Source: Planctomycetaceae bacterium (GTDB lineage Bacteria; Planctomycetota; Planctomycetia; Planctomycetales; Planctomycetaceae). Taken from it: a DNA stretch of 60,529 nucleotides. The stretch spans positions 1-60,529 of the forward strand of contig JANSXP010000045.1 in NCBI GenBank assembly GCA_024742875.1. The letters run 5' to 3'. How positions within the stretch are numbered: the first letter of the stretch is position 1; each line of letters begins with the position of its first letter. The notes under the pieces were generated by a model, which was not told the origin of the DNA, made no database searches, and was given only the letters and a program-made list of their open reading frames with translations. Below are positions 1 through 8,735 of the stretch, in pieces. Made by a program: the position numbers and the translations under genes.

Positions 1-604
1 CCGGATGTTGCCAGCTGGCTCCCGGCACCCACTGCCAGAAACCAGACATATCGCGCAGGTCCACCGGGCCAGCCGATGGCGTAAACACCATGGATCCGGC
101 CACCAGCAAACTGTCATCGGGCCTGGGCGTCCCCGGAGGCAGGCTCTTTTTCAGTTCGTCCCAGTCCGGCTTGCGCTCGGCAATCGTTTCGTAACCGGTG
201 GCCTCGACAAACCTGGCGAACTGCGCATTGGTCACGGGCGCCGTATCAATCCAGAAGCCATCCAGCTGCACCTGATTGGGGGGCTGTTCGTTGCGACGAC
301 TGAGCGGCCCCTCACTGCCCATGGTGAAACTGCCGCCGCGTACAAACACCATGCCCGCATGCCGGTCAGGGTCGGTTGCCCTTGATGCCTCCGTGGCGTC
401 AGTGGCGTCAGTGGAACTGGCGGTCTGGGCTCCGTCCACTGCGGCTCCCTCCGCTCCATCGGCCTCCCCAGTCGCAATCCCGCCCTTATCCGTATGGGCA
501 GACTGTTCATTCGCCGGCGATTCTGAGGCAGAATCACACCCACACAACAGCAGTCCGCAGGCGAGGGCGATCAGCAGATCTGGTCTTAAGACAATCCCGG
601 CCAT
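1..604 (-). CDS. Formylglycine-generating enzyme (SUMF1/FGE family), N-terminal part, runs off the left edge
   Basis: The reading frame opens at an ATG at 604 and stays open to the window edge (about 201 codons seen). The N-terminus is a lipoprotein-type signal: a hydrophobic stretch ending in LLLCGC, with the likely lipidated Cys at residue 23. An Asp/Ala/Thr-rich linker follows to about residue 75. The FGE fold then begins with MVFVRGGSFTMGSEG, the PNQVQLDGFWIDTAPVTNAQF signature and FVEATGY, as in SUMF1 proteins. FGE oxidises the Cys of the C-x-P/A-x-R motif in sulfatases to formylglycine, and four such sulfatases lie in this window, so activation of exported sulfatases is the natural role (inference). 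The catalytic Cys pair would lie in the missing C-terminal part, so activity cannot be confirmed; some planctomycete paralogues are non-catalytic. Confidence 0.85.
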   Translation of the reverse strand, partial: MAGIVLRPDLLIALACGLLLCGCDSASESPANEQSAHTDKGGIATGEADGAEGAAVDGAQTASSTDATDATEASRATDPDRHAGMVFVRGGSFTMGSEGPLSRRNEQPPNQVQLDGFWIDTAPVTNAQFARFVEATGYETIAERKPDWDELKKSLPPGTPRPDDSLLVAGSMVFTPSAGPVDLRDMSGFWQWVPGASWQHP

Positions 605-629
605 GGAACGTACACTTTTGTCGTATCAC

Positions 630-668
630 AAAAAACAAACGAAGCTCCAGCACGAGTGCTGAAGCTTC
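630..668 (-). terminator. Rho-independent terminator
   Basis: Inverted repeat 641-652 / 657-668 (GAAGCT-CAGCA arms with one mismatch, 4-nt loop) followed on the minus strand by a run of six T (630-635). It lies just beyond the stop of the minus-strand gene 703-2154 and separates it from the FGE gene. Confidence 0.8.
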
Positions 669-702
669 GAAGACTCATACTCCACGATTCCATCGATGCG
701 AC

Positions 703-2154
703 TTAAAACTCCATGTCGTATCGCTTGGTCATTTCACGACGAATCTCGTTGGTCGCGTTGTCGATCAGCTGGAAGCCCTGAATCTTAACGGCCGAGCCCT
801 GAGCTTTCGCCGTTGTGCGGGCATTGGCAGCCGATGCTTCCCGATCACGAGTCGTGGGGTAGTTGTAGTTGCCGTAGCCATATCCGGAATCGTAGTAACC
901 ACCACCGGACAGGTAGTTGTTGCGAGCCGCGATTCCGCCCTGCAGATTGGTCGTCTTGCGACTGCCGGACATCACTCGCAGAGTCTCTGACAGTTTTTGT
1001 CCGTAGTCCAGCAGATCATCGTCCACGTGCAGAATCGGCAGGCGATCCACCAGACCCGCGTATCGATCCAGCCAGTAAGAATCATCGCCGGCCGACTTTG
1101 ACTTGCTCTTCAGGTCGCGGATCAGCGACTGAGTGGACTTAAAGTAGGCCAGTGAGTTTTTGGCCATATCATCGCCAGATGACTCTTCGACGTTCTCGTC
1201 CTTCAGACTGCTGAACTTGGTGCTTGCCGGTGCCATGATGGTCAGGATGCTGCGCAGAGATTCCGGAGACAAAGCGCCGTCCATGACAATGGTTCGGCTC
1301 ACGACAGAGCACTCCCAGCGTTTGAAGTCATCCAGAGACATCCCGTTGTTTTCCAATGCTCCCAGAACCAGCAGTTTGGCCAGCGTGGAGTTGATGGAAA
1401 TGTCTTCTTTGAAGTCAATCCGTACACTGCCGGTGGCCGATTCGTCGATGGTGATTTCGAAAATCAGTCCCTGCAGTGAGGCGAGGGTTTTGGTCAGCGC
1501 GTCGGCGTCGACTTCGTGGTCCTCCAGAAAACCGGAGTCTTCCAGTCGCTGACGAATACGGTGCGACTGCACGGCGTTGGCCGCATCCAGAGCGATCACA
1601 ATCTGAGGTCCGTCGCCCGCCTTGACCAGAGCCAGTTCCAGATACTTCGAGAAACCCGTTGCGCCCGGCTGCCCCATCTGGGTTTTGAATCGGGAAATCG
1701 CCTGACGGTTGGCGGGTGACTGCATCACCATGGTGTTGTCACCGGCATCCAGAATGTAGGCGTCGCTGGGGATCCACACCGCATCGGTGTCACCGATTTT
1801 GTCCATGTGGCCGCCTTCAGCGCGGGCGACAAATCGCAGGGGAATGTTCTCGCTCATGCTGAACAAGGACACATTCCAGTTGCTGCTGAAGTTGCGAACG
1901 ATGTCAATTTGAGACACGGTCAGCAGTTTCTCTGCTTCCGGCGGCAGATGCATGGGCCGATCTGCGCCGCCTTCGCTGAATTTCTTATCCCAGCCGCTGG
2001 CTTTGGCCATGGGCGTTTTCAGCGTCTGAGCAATGTCGATTGCCATGAACGCATTCCCGCCGGCCGGAACCTTTTTGGTGAGATCCATAAAGTCCGCAGC
2101 TTCGCACGTCGTTGCGAAGCAGGTCAATGACAGGAACAGGACAGATAGTCGCAC
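703..2154 (-). CDS. Exported protein of unknown function (483 aa)
   Basis: The start is a GTG at 2154, supported by GGAG six bases upstream. The N-terminus is a clear signal peptide ending near CEAADF, so the mature protein is exported. No domain is recognised with confidence. The body looks globular and mixed, with repeated mentions of DAANAVQ, LTKTLASLQGLIFEI and a C-terminal third that carries a Gly/Tyr-rich patch (GGGYYDSGYGYGNYNY, around residue 425) ahead of a charged tail ending RREMTKRYDMEF. It has its own terminator downstream. It lies on the same strand as the SHD1 gene upstream, 52 bases away, so the two may be co-transcribed. I assign no function. Confidence 0.75.
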   Translation of the reverse strand: MRLSVLFLSLTCFATTCEAADFMDLTKKVPAGGNAFMAIDIAQTLKTPMAKASGWDKKFSEGGADRPMHLPPEAEKLLTVSQIDIVRNFSSNWNVSLFSMSENIPLRFVARAEGGHMDKIGDTDAVWIPSDAYILDAGDNTMVMQSPANRQAISRFKTQMGQPGATGFSKYLELALVKAGDGPQIVIALDAANAVQSHRIRQRLEDSGFLEDHEVDADALTKTLASLQGLIFEITIDESATGSVRIDFKEDISINSTLAKLLVLGALENNGMSLDDFKRWECSVVSRTIVMDGALSPESLRSILTIMAPASTKFSSLKDENVEESSGDDMAKNSLAYFKSTQSLIRDLKSKSKSAGDDSYWLDRYAGLVDRLPILHVDDDLLDYGQKLSETLRVMSGSRKTTNLQGGIAARNNYLSGGGYYDSGYGYGNYNYPTTRDREASAANARTTAKAQGSAVKIQGFQLIDNATNEIRREMTKRYDMEF

Positions 2155-2206
2155 GTTGTTCTCCGAGAGTGGTAGCTGATTGGAAATGTAAGACTGGTAT
2201 GTGACT

Positions 2207-3145
2207 TCAGGGGCGATTCAGCTGACGCGCGGCGCCGGCAACGAATCCGGGGTACTTCTGCATCGCTTTGGCGGACGCTTCGCGGCTGTTGCGGGCCGGG
2301 ACAACCACGGCCGTGGGACGCCCCCGCACACCGGGACGCGGCATCAGCTGCACCTGCCAGACGTCTGTCACGCCGGCGTTGACCGCCATCAGCCCCAGCT
2401 GCATCATCTGAATCTGCTGCTGTTGCTGTTTCTGGGCCGCCTGATTGCGCTGATACTCGGCGGCCTGCTGCTGCGCCAGAAAGCTCTCCCGCTGCTTGTC
2501 CTGCTCTTTGCTGGCCTCAGAACTCCAGGCATCCCAGCCCTGCTCCAGCCATTTGCGTTCTTCGTCAGAAAACAGAAACAAGGGCACGGCAATCTGGTCG
2601 CGGTTCTCCAGCTGCATCATCACGCCGTCGACGTTGAAGTCGACCGACTTGCCCCGCAGCTTGCGGCCCCAGACCCGCAACGTGGAAATGTCCTTGACAG
2701 AGGCGTCATCGAACTCGCCCACAATTTTGGGCAGCATCATTTGATAGATGGGATCCAGCTTACGCAGCGTCGTTTTATTGACACGAATATCACCGCGTTC
2801 ATAGGTGACGTTGAGCGCTTTGGTCCCAAAGCCGGTGACCCGCCCTTTAAACTTTGTCCCTTCACGACCTGTCCAGGTGTGCATGTCCCGCACATCGTTG
2901 GTCTCTTTGGGGCTCGTCTTCATGAACTCGCGAACATACTCCTGATCGGCCTTGCTCAGTTCCGACACATTGTAAGCCTGCAGCCGACCACGCGTGTTGC
3001 GAACCAGGGCCGTTGTTTCGCTGGCAGCAATCAATTCCCCCTGAAAGCTGTGGAGACCGGACGCGTCCGACCATTCTTTTGCGGCGGCCGGGCCGCACAG
3101 CAGGGGCACAGTGAGCGAGAGCAGCAGCAGAGTTTTTGCGTTCAT
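2207..3145 (-). CDS. Exported SHD1-domain (SLA1 homology domain 1) protein
   Basis: The ATG at 3145 is chosen because GAGG precedes it by eight bases and it opens directly onto a signal peptide (MNAKTLLLLSLTVPLLCG...AAA). The 312-residue product carries up to three SHD1-like modules: KEWSDASGLHSFQGELIA...VSELSKADQEYV near the mature N-terminus, HTWTGREGTKFKGRVTGF in the middle, and a more divergent one near VPLFLFSDEERKWLEQGW. A Gln-rich coiled-coil-like stretch follows (AAEYQRNQAAQKQQQQQ). SHD1 copies are expanded in exported planctomycete proteins, where their role is not established; binding of peptides or other ligands is only a guess. It lies upstream of and co-directional with the unknown gene at 703-2154. 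Confidence 0.8.
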   Translation of the reverse strand: MNAKTLLLLSLTVPLLCGPAAAKEWSDASGLHSFQGELIAASETTALVRNTRGRLQAYNVSELSKADQEYVREFMKTSPKETNDVRDMHTWTGREGTKFKGRVTGFGTKALNVTYERGDIRVNKTTLRKLDPIYQMMLPKIVGEFDDASVKDISTLRVWGRKLRGKSVDFNVDGVMMQLENRDQIAVPLFLFSDEERKWLEQGWDAWSSEASKEQDKQRESFLAQQQAAEYQRNQAAQKQQQQQIQMMQLGLMAVNAGVTDVWQVQLMPRPGVRGRPTAVVVPARNSREASAKAMQKYPGFVAGAARQLNRP

Positions 3146-3655
3146 CGGAATCCTCGCCATAGGTCCAGGCAACGGGCACCGCGAAATGCGGACCGTCCAA
3201 CAGAGGCAACGGGGCCAAAACCCCGAAAAAACATTCTCAGGCAAAGACTCTGCTTTGCAAGCGACAGTCGTGATTTCCCCCGAGTTCAGGTGCTGACTGC
3301 CTTGTGAGAGGTTGCGTGTTATCCGAACGCATTAAACCTCCCAATCGTCAGAGTGAACCCGTGGGTTACCCCTCTCCTCGAGTGACCCAACAGCACGGCG
3401 AGATCGCCACCACAGATGAACGTTTTCGGCGCGATGCTGCAGCGTCTCCTGAACCACCGCAGTTTTTGAGCACTGGGGTGTGCGTCCTTCTCCCCATTAA
3501 ACATTTTCGATTATACAGGTTTGCCCGATACATGGTCCGTTGAGTGTCGCAGCAGGCCCGACAGCCGGAGTGCGTACTTGCACCTTCGGATTGTTCCTGA
3601 GTAGGATCGAAGACTGGGGGAGTAAAACACACCAATACACACGGGATCAAACAGC
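3146..3655. other. Divergent intergenic region between the SHD1 gene and the first sulfatase
   Basis: No convincing gene is seen; short open frames here lack ribosome binding sites and coding character. The region must hold the promoters of both divergent units. A weak sigma-70-like candidate for the sulfatase is TTGCAC at 3578-3583 and TAGGAT at 3602-3607 with an 18-base spacer, but both boxes match consensus only partly. An AT-richer patch lies at about 3495-3525. Confidence 0.4.
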
Positions 3656-5191
3656 ATGAAACGTAGTGCAATCGCAATGGCCATTGTGGCCTTGCTGGCT
3701 TCATTCAACTCGCTGCAGGCGCAGTCAAAGAAGCCCAACATTCTTGTCATCTGGGGCGATGACATCGGGCAGTTCAACATCAGCGCCTACAACCGTGGCA
3801 TGATGGGCTACAAGACGCCCAACATCGACAGCATCGCGACAGAGGGCGCATTGTTTACCGACTGGTACGGACAGCAAAGCTGCACGGCCGGCCGTGCAGC
3901 GTTCATTACCGGCCAGTCGCCCATCCGCACAGGCCTGACCAAAGTCGGACTGCCGGGCGCTCCGGAAGGGATGAAAAAAGAGGACCCCACCATTGCCACG
4001 CTGCTGAAGGCACAGGGCTACATGACGGGGCAGTTTGGCAAGAACCATCTGGGTGACCGCGACGAAATGCTGCCGACCGCCCACGGCTTTGATGAGTTCT
4101 ACGGCAACCTGTACCACCTGAACGCCGAGGAAGAACCGGAGAACCCGGACTATCCCAAAGACCCCGAGTTTCGCAAAAAATTCGGCCCCCGCGGCGTGAT
4201 CCACAGTTTCGCCGATGGCCGCATTCAGGACACCGGCCCGCTGACTCGAAAACGCATGGAAACCATCGACGAAGAAGTCAACGCGCGGGCGCTGGACTTC
4301 ATGGATCGGGCCGTCAAAGCCGACAAGCCGTTCTTCCTGTGGTGGAACTCGACCAAAATGCACATCTTCACTCATCTGAAAGAGGGTGTTGGTGGCAAGA
4401 CGGGACTGGGCATCTACGCCGACGGCATGGTTGAGCACGATCGCCAGATTGGTGAAGTGCTTGGCAAGCTGAAAGAGCTGGGCATCGAGGACAACACCAT
4501 TGTCATGTACTCCACCGACAACGGTGCGGAGACGTTCTCGTGGCCGGACGGTGGCACCACCATGTTCCGCGGCGAAAAGAACACCCAGTGGGAAGGCGGC
4601 TATCGCGTGCCCTGCATGATCAAGTGGCCAGGTGTCATCAAACCGGGAACCGTCATCAACGACATCGGTTCTCACGAAGACATGCTGCCCACACTGCTGG
4701 CGGCCGTTGGTGACAACAGCGTGATTGAAGACCTGAAACAGGGACGCCGTGTCGGCAGCATGAACTACAAGGTGCACATTGACGGCTACAACCTGATGCC
4801 CGCTCTGCAGGGCAAAGAAAAATGGCCGCACGAGTCGTTCATCTACTGGACGGACGACGGCAGTGTGGCGGCTTTGCGTTACAACAACTGGAAGATCACG
4901 TTCCTGCGTCAGGACCACGAAGGCCTGCGTGTCTGGCAGGAGCCTTTCGTTGCCCTGCGGGCTCCCATGCTGACCAACCTCCGCATGGACCCGTTTGAAA
5001 TCGCGCACGAAATCGGCATGGGCTACGATCGCTTCTTTGTGGAGCACATGTTCATCTTCGCCCCGGCCGCCGCGTACGTGGGCAACTGGATTCAGAGCTT
5101 CCGCGAGTTTCCGCCTCGGCAGAAACCTGGCAGCTTCAATCTGGACAACGTGATGGAAGCAGTCACCAAACCTCAGGGTGCGGGCAACTGA
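3656..5191 (+). CDS. Exported type I sulfatase (CTAGR motif)
   Basis: The 511-residue protein begins with a signal peptide that probably ends at LQA-QS (residue 22). The sulfatase fold follows at once: PNILVIWGDDIGQ with the metal-binding Asp pair (35-36), then SCTAGRAAFITGQ, a C-x-A-x-R formylglycine site with Cys76 and Arg80. Further conserved elements are GQFGKNHLGD, the STDNGAE motif and KWPG. The Cys must be converted to formylglycine by an FGE such as the one at 1-604. The substrate cannot be read from sequence; exported planctomycete sulfatases usually desulfate algal polysaccharides. It is a close paralogue of the gene at 14898-16454, sharing the GYKTPNID, KNHLGDRDEMLPT and FDEFYGNLYHLNAEEEPE blocks. 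A strong terminator follows at 5207-5242, so it is probably transcribed alone. Confidence 0.93.
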   Translation: MKRSAIAMAIVALLASFNSLQAQSKKPNILVIWGDDIGQFNISAYNRGMMGYKTPNIDSIATEGALFTDWYGQQSCTAGRAAFITGQSPIRTGLTKVGLPGAPEGMKKEDPTIATLLKAQGYMTGQFGKNHLGDRDEMLPTAHGFDEFYGNLYHLNAEEEPENPDYPKDPEFRKKFGPRGVIHSFADGRIQDTGPLTRKRMETIDEEVNARALDFMDRAVKADKPFFLWWNSTKMHIFTHLKEGVGGKTGLGIYADGMVEHDRQIGEVLGKLKELGIEDNTIVMYSTDNGAETFSWPDGGTTMFRGEKNTQWEGGYRVPCMIKWPGVIKPGTVINDIGSHEDMLPTLLAAVGDNSVIEDLKQGRRVGSMNYKVHIDGYNLMPALQGKEKWPHESFIYWTDDGSVAALRYNNWKITFLRQDHEGLRVWQEPFVALRAPMLTNLRMDPFEIAHEIGMGYDRFFVEHMFIFAPAAAYVGNWIQSFREFPPRQKPGSFNLDNVMEAVTKPQGAGN

Positions 5192-5206
5192 TCGCTTTGA
5201 CAAACC

Positions 5207-5242
5207 GAAGCCGGATCCACTGTGATCCGGCTTCGCGTTTTT
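5207..5242 (+). terminator. Rho-independent terminator after the first sulfatase
   Basis: A perfect 11-bp stem, GAAGCCGGATC (5207-5217) with GATCCGGCTTC (5224-5234), a 6-nt loop, then GCG and a T run at 5238-5242. Confidence 0.9.
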
Positions 5243-5309
5243 CTGCCACGTCTTCCGACAGAAAATCGAGCGGGCACCTGGCCCGTTCCGACTCCCGCTG
5301 GATACTCGC

Positions 5310-6269
5310 ATGACGCCTCATGATGCTTTTCAAAACATTGCGACCGCGATGAACGCGGCCGTGATTGGCCAGGAACAGGTGGTGGAACGCCTGCTGATTG
5401 CCTTTCTGGCTGATGGCCACGTCCTCATGGAGGGCCTGCCAGGCGTCGCCAAGACACGCTCCATCAAAACGCTCGGCAAGCTGGTGGACAGCGATTTTCG
5501 GCGTGTGCAGTTCACGCCCGACCTGCTGCCGTCTGATGTCACCGGATCGGAAATCTACCGCGAACAAACGGGCGCCTTCGACTTTCAGCCCGGGCCAATT
5601 TTTGGCAACCTCGTGCTGGCCGACGAGATTAACCGTGCTCCGGCCAAGGTGCAGGCCGCCCTGCTGGAGGCCATGGAAGAACGTCAGGTCACCGTGGCCG
5701 GCAACACTCATAAACTGCCGGACCTGTTTCTGGTACTGGCCACGCAAAACCCCATTGAACAGGACGGCACCTATCCGCTGCCGGAAGCCCAGATGGACCG
5801 CTTCCTGCTGTATGTGAATGTGCCTTATCCGCCGGCCGACAATGAAGCCGCAATTTTGCGGCTGGTCCGCGGGGAGAAAGCGGGGCAGGCGGTGGCGATG
5901 CCGGATCGCCTCTCTCAGGAGGTCGTCTTTGAAGCCCGCCGGCAGGTCAGTGAAATTCATGTGGCCCAGGCGGCCGAACAGTACATTGTGGACCTGGTGA
6001 TCGGCACGAGAGAGCCGGCACGCCACGGCGAAGAACTGGCCCGCTGGATCCGACTGGGCGCCAGCCCGCGAGGAACGCTCGCTCTGGATGCGGCCGCCCG
6101 AGCCCACGCCTGGCTGCAGGGACAGGATTTTGTCTCTCCGGAAAACATCCGCGCCGTCGCGCCCGCCTGCCTGTCGCACCGCATCCATCTGAGTTACGAA
6201 GCCGAGGCGGCCGACATGACGCGCAATGATGTCATTGAAAATCTGCTGGCTGCCGTGGTTCCCGTTTAA
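5310..6269 (+). CDS. MoxR-family AAA+ ATPase
   Basis: The 319-residue protein is a compact MoxR ATPase. The Walker A motif is GLPGVAKT (residues 42-49) and Walker B is LVLADEINRA (101-110), followed by the family block VQAALLEAMEERQVT and the sensor-like ATQNPIEQDGTYPLPEAQMDRF. The C-terminal lid domain includes LGASPRGTLALDAAARAHA. MoxR proteins are chaperone-like ATPases that act with von Willebrand factor A proteins. The next six genes (DUF58, DUF4381, two VWA proteins, a TPR protein and a BatD-like protein) are the classic partners, so this leads a Bat-type operon. It starts 118 bases after the sulfatase stop, beyond that gene's terminator, so it should have its own promoter. Confidence 0.95.
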   Translation: MTPHDAFQNIATAMNAAVIGQEQVVERLLIAFLADGHVLMEGLPGVAKTRSIKTLGKLVDSDFRRVQFTPDLLPSDVTGSEIYREQTGAFDFQPGPIFGNLVLADEINRAPAKVQAALLEAMEERQVTVAGNTHKLPDLFLVLATQNPIEQDGTYPLPEAQMDRFLLYVNVPYPPADNEAAILRLVRGEKAGQAVAMPDRLSQEVVFEARRQVSEIHVAQAAEQYIVDLVIGTREPARHGEELARWIRLGASPRGTLALDAAARAHAWLQGQDFVSPENIRAVAPACLSHRIHLSYEAEAADMTRNDVIENLLAAVVPV

Positions 6270-6280
6270 TTGTCTGTCGC

Positions 6281-7198
6281 ATGTCTCGTCCCGCCTCCAT
6301 CACGATTGATCTGCCACAGCTGATTGCACTGAAGGCCGACGCGCGTGGTTTTAGTCTGCTGCCGCGACAGCCCGTGCATTCGCTGCTGTCCGGACGGCAT
6401 GCCTCCCGACTGCGGGGACGGGGCCTGGCGTTTGAAGAACTGCGGCACTATGTTCAGGGGGACGATGTCCGGACGATTGACTGGAAGGCCACCGCGAGGC
6501 TGCGCTCGCCGCATGTGCGTGTCTACAGCGAAGAACGGGAACGTCCCGTGCTGCTGGTCGTTGACCAGCGCAGTCCGATGTTCTTCGGCAGTCAGCGGAC
6601 GATGAAGTCGGTGGTTGCGGCCGAACTGACGGCGCTGGCCGCATGGCGGACGCTGATGTCGGGTGATCGAACGGGCGGCATCGTGCTGGGCGATGACGAA
6701 CTGGTGGACCTGCGACCACGGGGCGGCCGATCGGCCGTGCTGCGGTTGCTGCACGAAGTCGCGCGGCTGAATCAGAAACTGACCACCGCGGCATACAGTT
6801 CACCGACTGTCACACTCAATGCCGGTCTGGAAGCGGCCGCGCGACGAGCGGTGCACGATTACCTGGTCATCGTCATCAGTGACATGCACGGCGCCGATCA
6901 CGACACTCAGCGGCTCGCGACACGCCTTGCGGCGCACAATGACGTTCTGATCGTGGCCACCTATGACCCTCTGGGCGCCTCACTCAAAAACGCGCCCGGC
7001 ATGGTGGCCGCCACGGCGGACGGTCCGTGCCCCGTGCCCGCCGGACGCGGCTTCCCGGAGGCCTTTCGCCAGACATTTCAAGACGTGCTCTCACACTGGC
7101 AGCACATTTTTCAGGCCCTGAAAGTTCCCGTGCTGCCCGTTTCCACAAGCGAACCGGCCGTGGACCAGCTGCGGGAGCTGTTTGGCCGAAAGCTGTAG
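6281..7198 (+). CDS. DUF58 family protein (degenerate VWA-like)
   Basis: The 305-residue protein carries the DUF58 signature: RGRGLAFEELRHYVQGDDVRTIDWKATARL followed by RVYSEERERPVLLVVDQR, at roughly residues 45-100. The C-terminal half resembles a Rossmann-type VWA domain, with DYLVIVISDMHG and LIVATYDPL. In MoxR operons this protein is the near-invariant neighbour of the ATPase; its biochemical role is unsettled. It starts 11 bases after the MoxR stop, so the two are co-transcribed and probably translationally linked. No signal peptide is seen, which fits a cytoplasmic or membrane-peripheral protein. Confidence 0.92.
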   Translation: MSRPASITIDLPQLIALKADARGFSLLPRQPVHSLLSGRHASRLRGRGLAFEELRHYVQGDDVRTIDWKATARLRSPHVRVYSEERERPVLLVVDQRSPMFFGSQRTMKSVVAAELTALAAWRTLMSGDRTGGIVLGDDELVDLRPRGGRSAVLRLLHEVARLNQKLTTAAYSSPTVTLNAGLEAAARRAVHDYLVIVISDMHGADHDTQRLATRLAAHNDVLIVATYDPLGASLKNAPGMVAATADGPCPVPAGRGFPEAFRQTFQDVLSHWQHIFQALKVPVLPVSTSEPAVDQLRELFGRKL

Positions 7199-7237
7199 TC
7201 TGTTCTGTTGTTATCTGTTTTTCATCACCCCACTGAC

Positions 7238-7699
7238 ATGACCGACGAGTCCACCAGCCTTGATCGTCTGCACGACATCGTGCCGCCGCCCGACATCTCG
7301 TGGTGGCCGCCGGCGGCCGGCTGGTATGTCGTGCTGCTGCTGGCCGCCGCTATGCTGCTGCGCACCGGCTGGAAGACATGGCAATCCTGGCGGCAAAACG
7401 CGTGGAGACGTGAAGCGCTGCGGGAACTGCAGTCAGCCGGCAGTGTCGCGGCCGTGGCCGCCGTTTTGCGCCGCTGCGGGCTGGTGTTGGAATCGCGGGC
7501 CAGAATCGCCGCACTGAACGGCAGCGACTGGGTGGACTGGATCGAGCGGCAGACTGATGCTGCGGTGCCCGACAGTATTCGTCGCCTGCTGCTGCACGAC
7601 GTTTACGGTCCCGGCCAGTCCTCTGCGTCGCCGCTGCCTGCATTAAAACAGTTCGCCACCACGTGGGTTCATGCGCTCAAGCCAGGAACGAGGGCCTGA
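7238..7699 (+). CDS. DUF4381-type membrane protein
   Basis: The 153-residue protein starts at the ATG at 7238 (MTDESTSLDRLHDIV). The family hallmark is LHDIVPPPDISWWPPAAGWYV followed by a single transmembrane helix (VVLLLAAAMLLRTGW, about residues 40-55) and a basic cytoplasmic stretch that ends in a helical domain with ALNGSDWVDWIER. DUF4381 proteins accompany MoxR, DUF58 and BatA; their role is unknown but a membrane adaptor for the VWA proteins is plausible. It is one base from the next gene, so tightly operonic. Confidence 0.88.
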   Translation: MTDESTSLDRLHDIVPPPDISWWPPAAGWYVVLLLAAAMLLRTGWKTWQSWRQNAWRREALRELQSAGSVAAVAAVLRRCGLVLESRARIAALNGSDWVDWIERQTDAAVPDSIRRLLLHDVYGPGQSSASPLPALKQFATTWVHALKPGTRA

Positions 7700-7700
7700 G

Positions 7701-8735
7701 ATGCTGACCTTCGCTGCCATCTGGGTCCTTGTGCTGCTGCCATTGCCATGGCTCGTGCAGACATTTGTGCCGCCGCGCCGGACTGCTGTGCTGTCAGTGC
7801 GGGTTCCGTTTGGAGATCGCCTGAGAGCCGCCGGGCAGTCGGGTTCTGCCGTCCGTCTCGTGACCCGCACAGCCGGCGCCGTGCTGCTGCCGTGGTCGGT
7901 GTGGGTGCTGGTGCTGCTGGCGCTCGCTCGTCCTCAGTGGATCGAGCCGCCAGTCAGCCGCGAACTGCCCACACGCGATCTGCTGCTGCTGGTGGATCTG
8001 TCCGGTTCGATGCAGCAACAGGACTTCACCAGTGCCTCAGGTGAGCAGGTGGATCGCCTGACAGCCGTGAAAGAAGTGCTGGGCGAATTCTTACGCAAAC
8101 GTGAGGGTGATCGTGTGGGCCTGGTCGTCTTTGGCGATGCTCCGTTTCTGCAGGCCCCGTTTTCGACCGATCTGCAGCTGTCACAGCAACTCCTCAACGA
8201 AACGGACATCGGCATGGCGGGCCCCAAAACGGCGTTTGGCGACGCCATTGGGCTGGGTGTGTCGCTGTTTCAAAATAGTGAGGCGCCCGCCAAAACCATC
8301 ATTGCCCTGACGGATGGCAACGACACCAAAAGTCAGGTGCCGCCGGTGGAAGCGTCGCGCATCGCCCGTCAGGAGGGCATCCGCATTCACACGGTTGCCA
8401 TTGGTGATCCCACGACAGTCGGTGAAGAAAAGCTGGATGCCGAAACACTGCGACGCGTGGCGGAAGGCACGAGCGGCCGCTACTTTTTTGCCGGTGATCG
8501 CGCAGAACTGAACGGCATTTACGACGAACTGGACAGCATTGAAACCCGCAAAGTGGATGTGGTCTCTTACCGCCCCAAAACTGATTTGTTTTACTGGTTC
8601 CTGCTGGCCGCCGCACTGGTCACCATGGGCGATAAGCTGGCGATCGTCCTGGCCGGCCGGCGACAGTCTGCGCTGTCCACTGAAGGCACCGTGCACGTGG
8701 ATCCCGCCACCGGGCGACTGGAGGTGCGGGCGTGA
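7701..8735 (+). CDS. BatA-like VWA-domain membrane protein
   Basis: The start at 7701 lies one base after the preceding stop, with GAGGG upstream. The 344-residue protein has an N-terminal membrane helix, a second helix near residues 60-75 (VLLPWSVWVLVLLALARPQW, the typical BatA region), then a VWA domain with an intact MIDAS: DLSGS (Asp99, Ser101, Ser103), a Thr/Asp-bearing LTDGND loop and GLVVFGD. A C-terminal helix (YWFLLAAALVTM) returns to the membrane. BatA proteins form periplasmic complexes with partner VWA/TPR proteins and were linked to aerotolerance and envelope stress in Bacteroides and Leptospira; the specific role here is unknown. Confidence 0.93.
   Translation: MLTFAAIWVLVLLPLPWLVQTFVPPRRTAVLSVRVPFGDRLRAAGQSGSAVRLVTRTAGAVLLPWSVWVLVLLALARPQWIEPPVSRELPTRDLLLLVDLSGSMQQQDFTSASGEQVDRLTAVKEVLGEFLRKREGDRVGLVVFGDAPFLQAPFSTDLQLSQQLLNETDIGMAGPKTAFGDAIGLGVSLFQNSEAPAKTIIALTDGNDTKSQVPPVEASRIARQEGIRIHTVAIGDPTTVGEEKLDAETLRRVAEGTSGRYFFAGDRAELNGIYDELDSIETRKVDVVSYRPKTDLFYWFLLAAALVTMGDKLAIVLAGRRQSALSTEGTVHVDPATGRLEVRA

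Noticed and set aside
3725-5311. Long open frame on the minus strand (528 codons) opposite the first sulfatase
   Set aside because: It is antisense to a clear sulfatase and its translation has no recognisable domain; open antisense frames are common in GC-rich genes.
5163-6188. Minus-strand open frame of 341 codons opposite moxR
   Set aside because: Antisense to the MoxR ATPase, with no domain or ribosome site.
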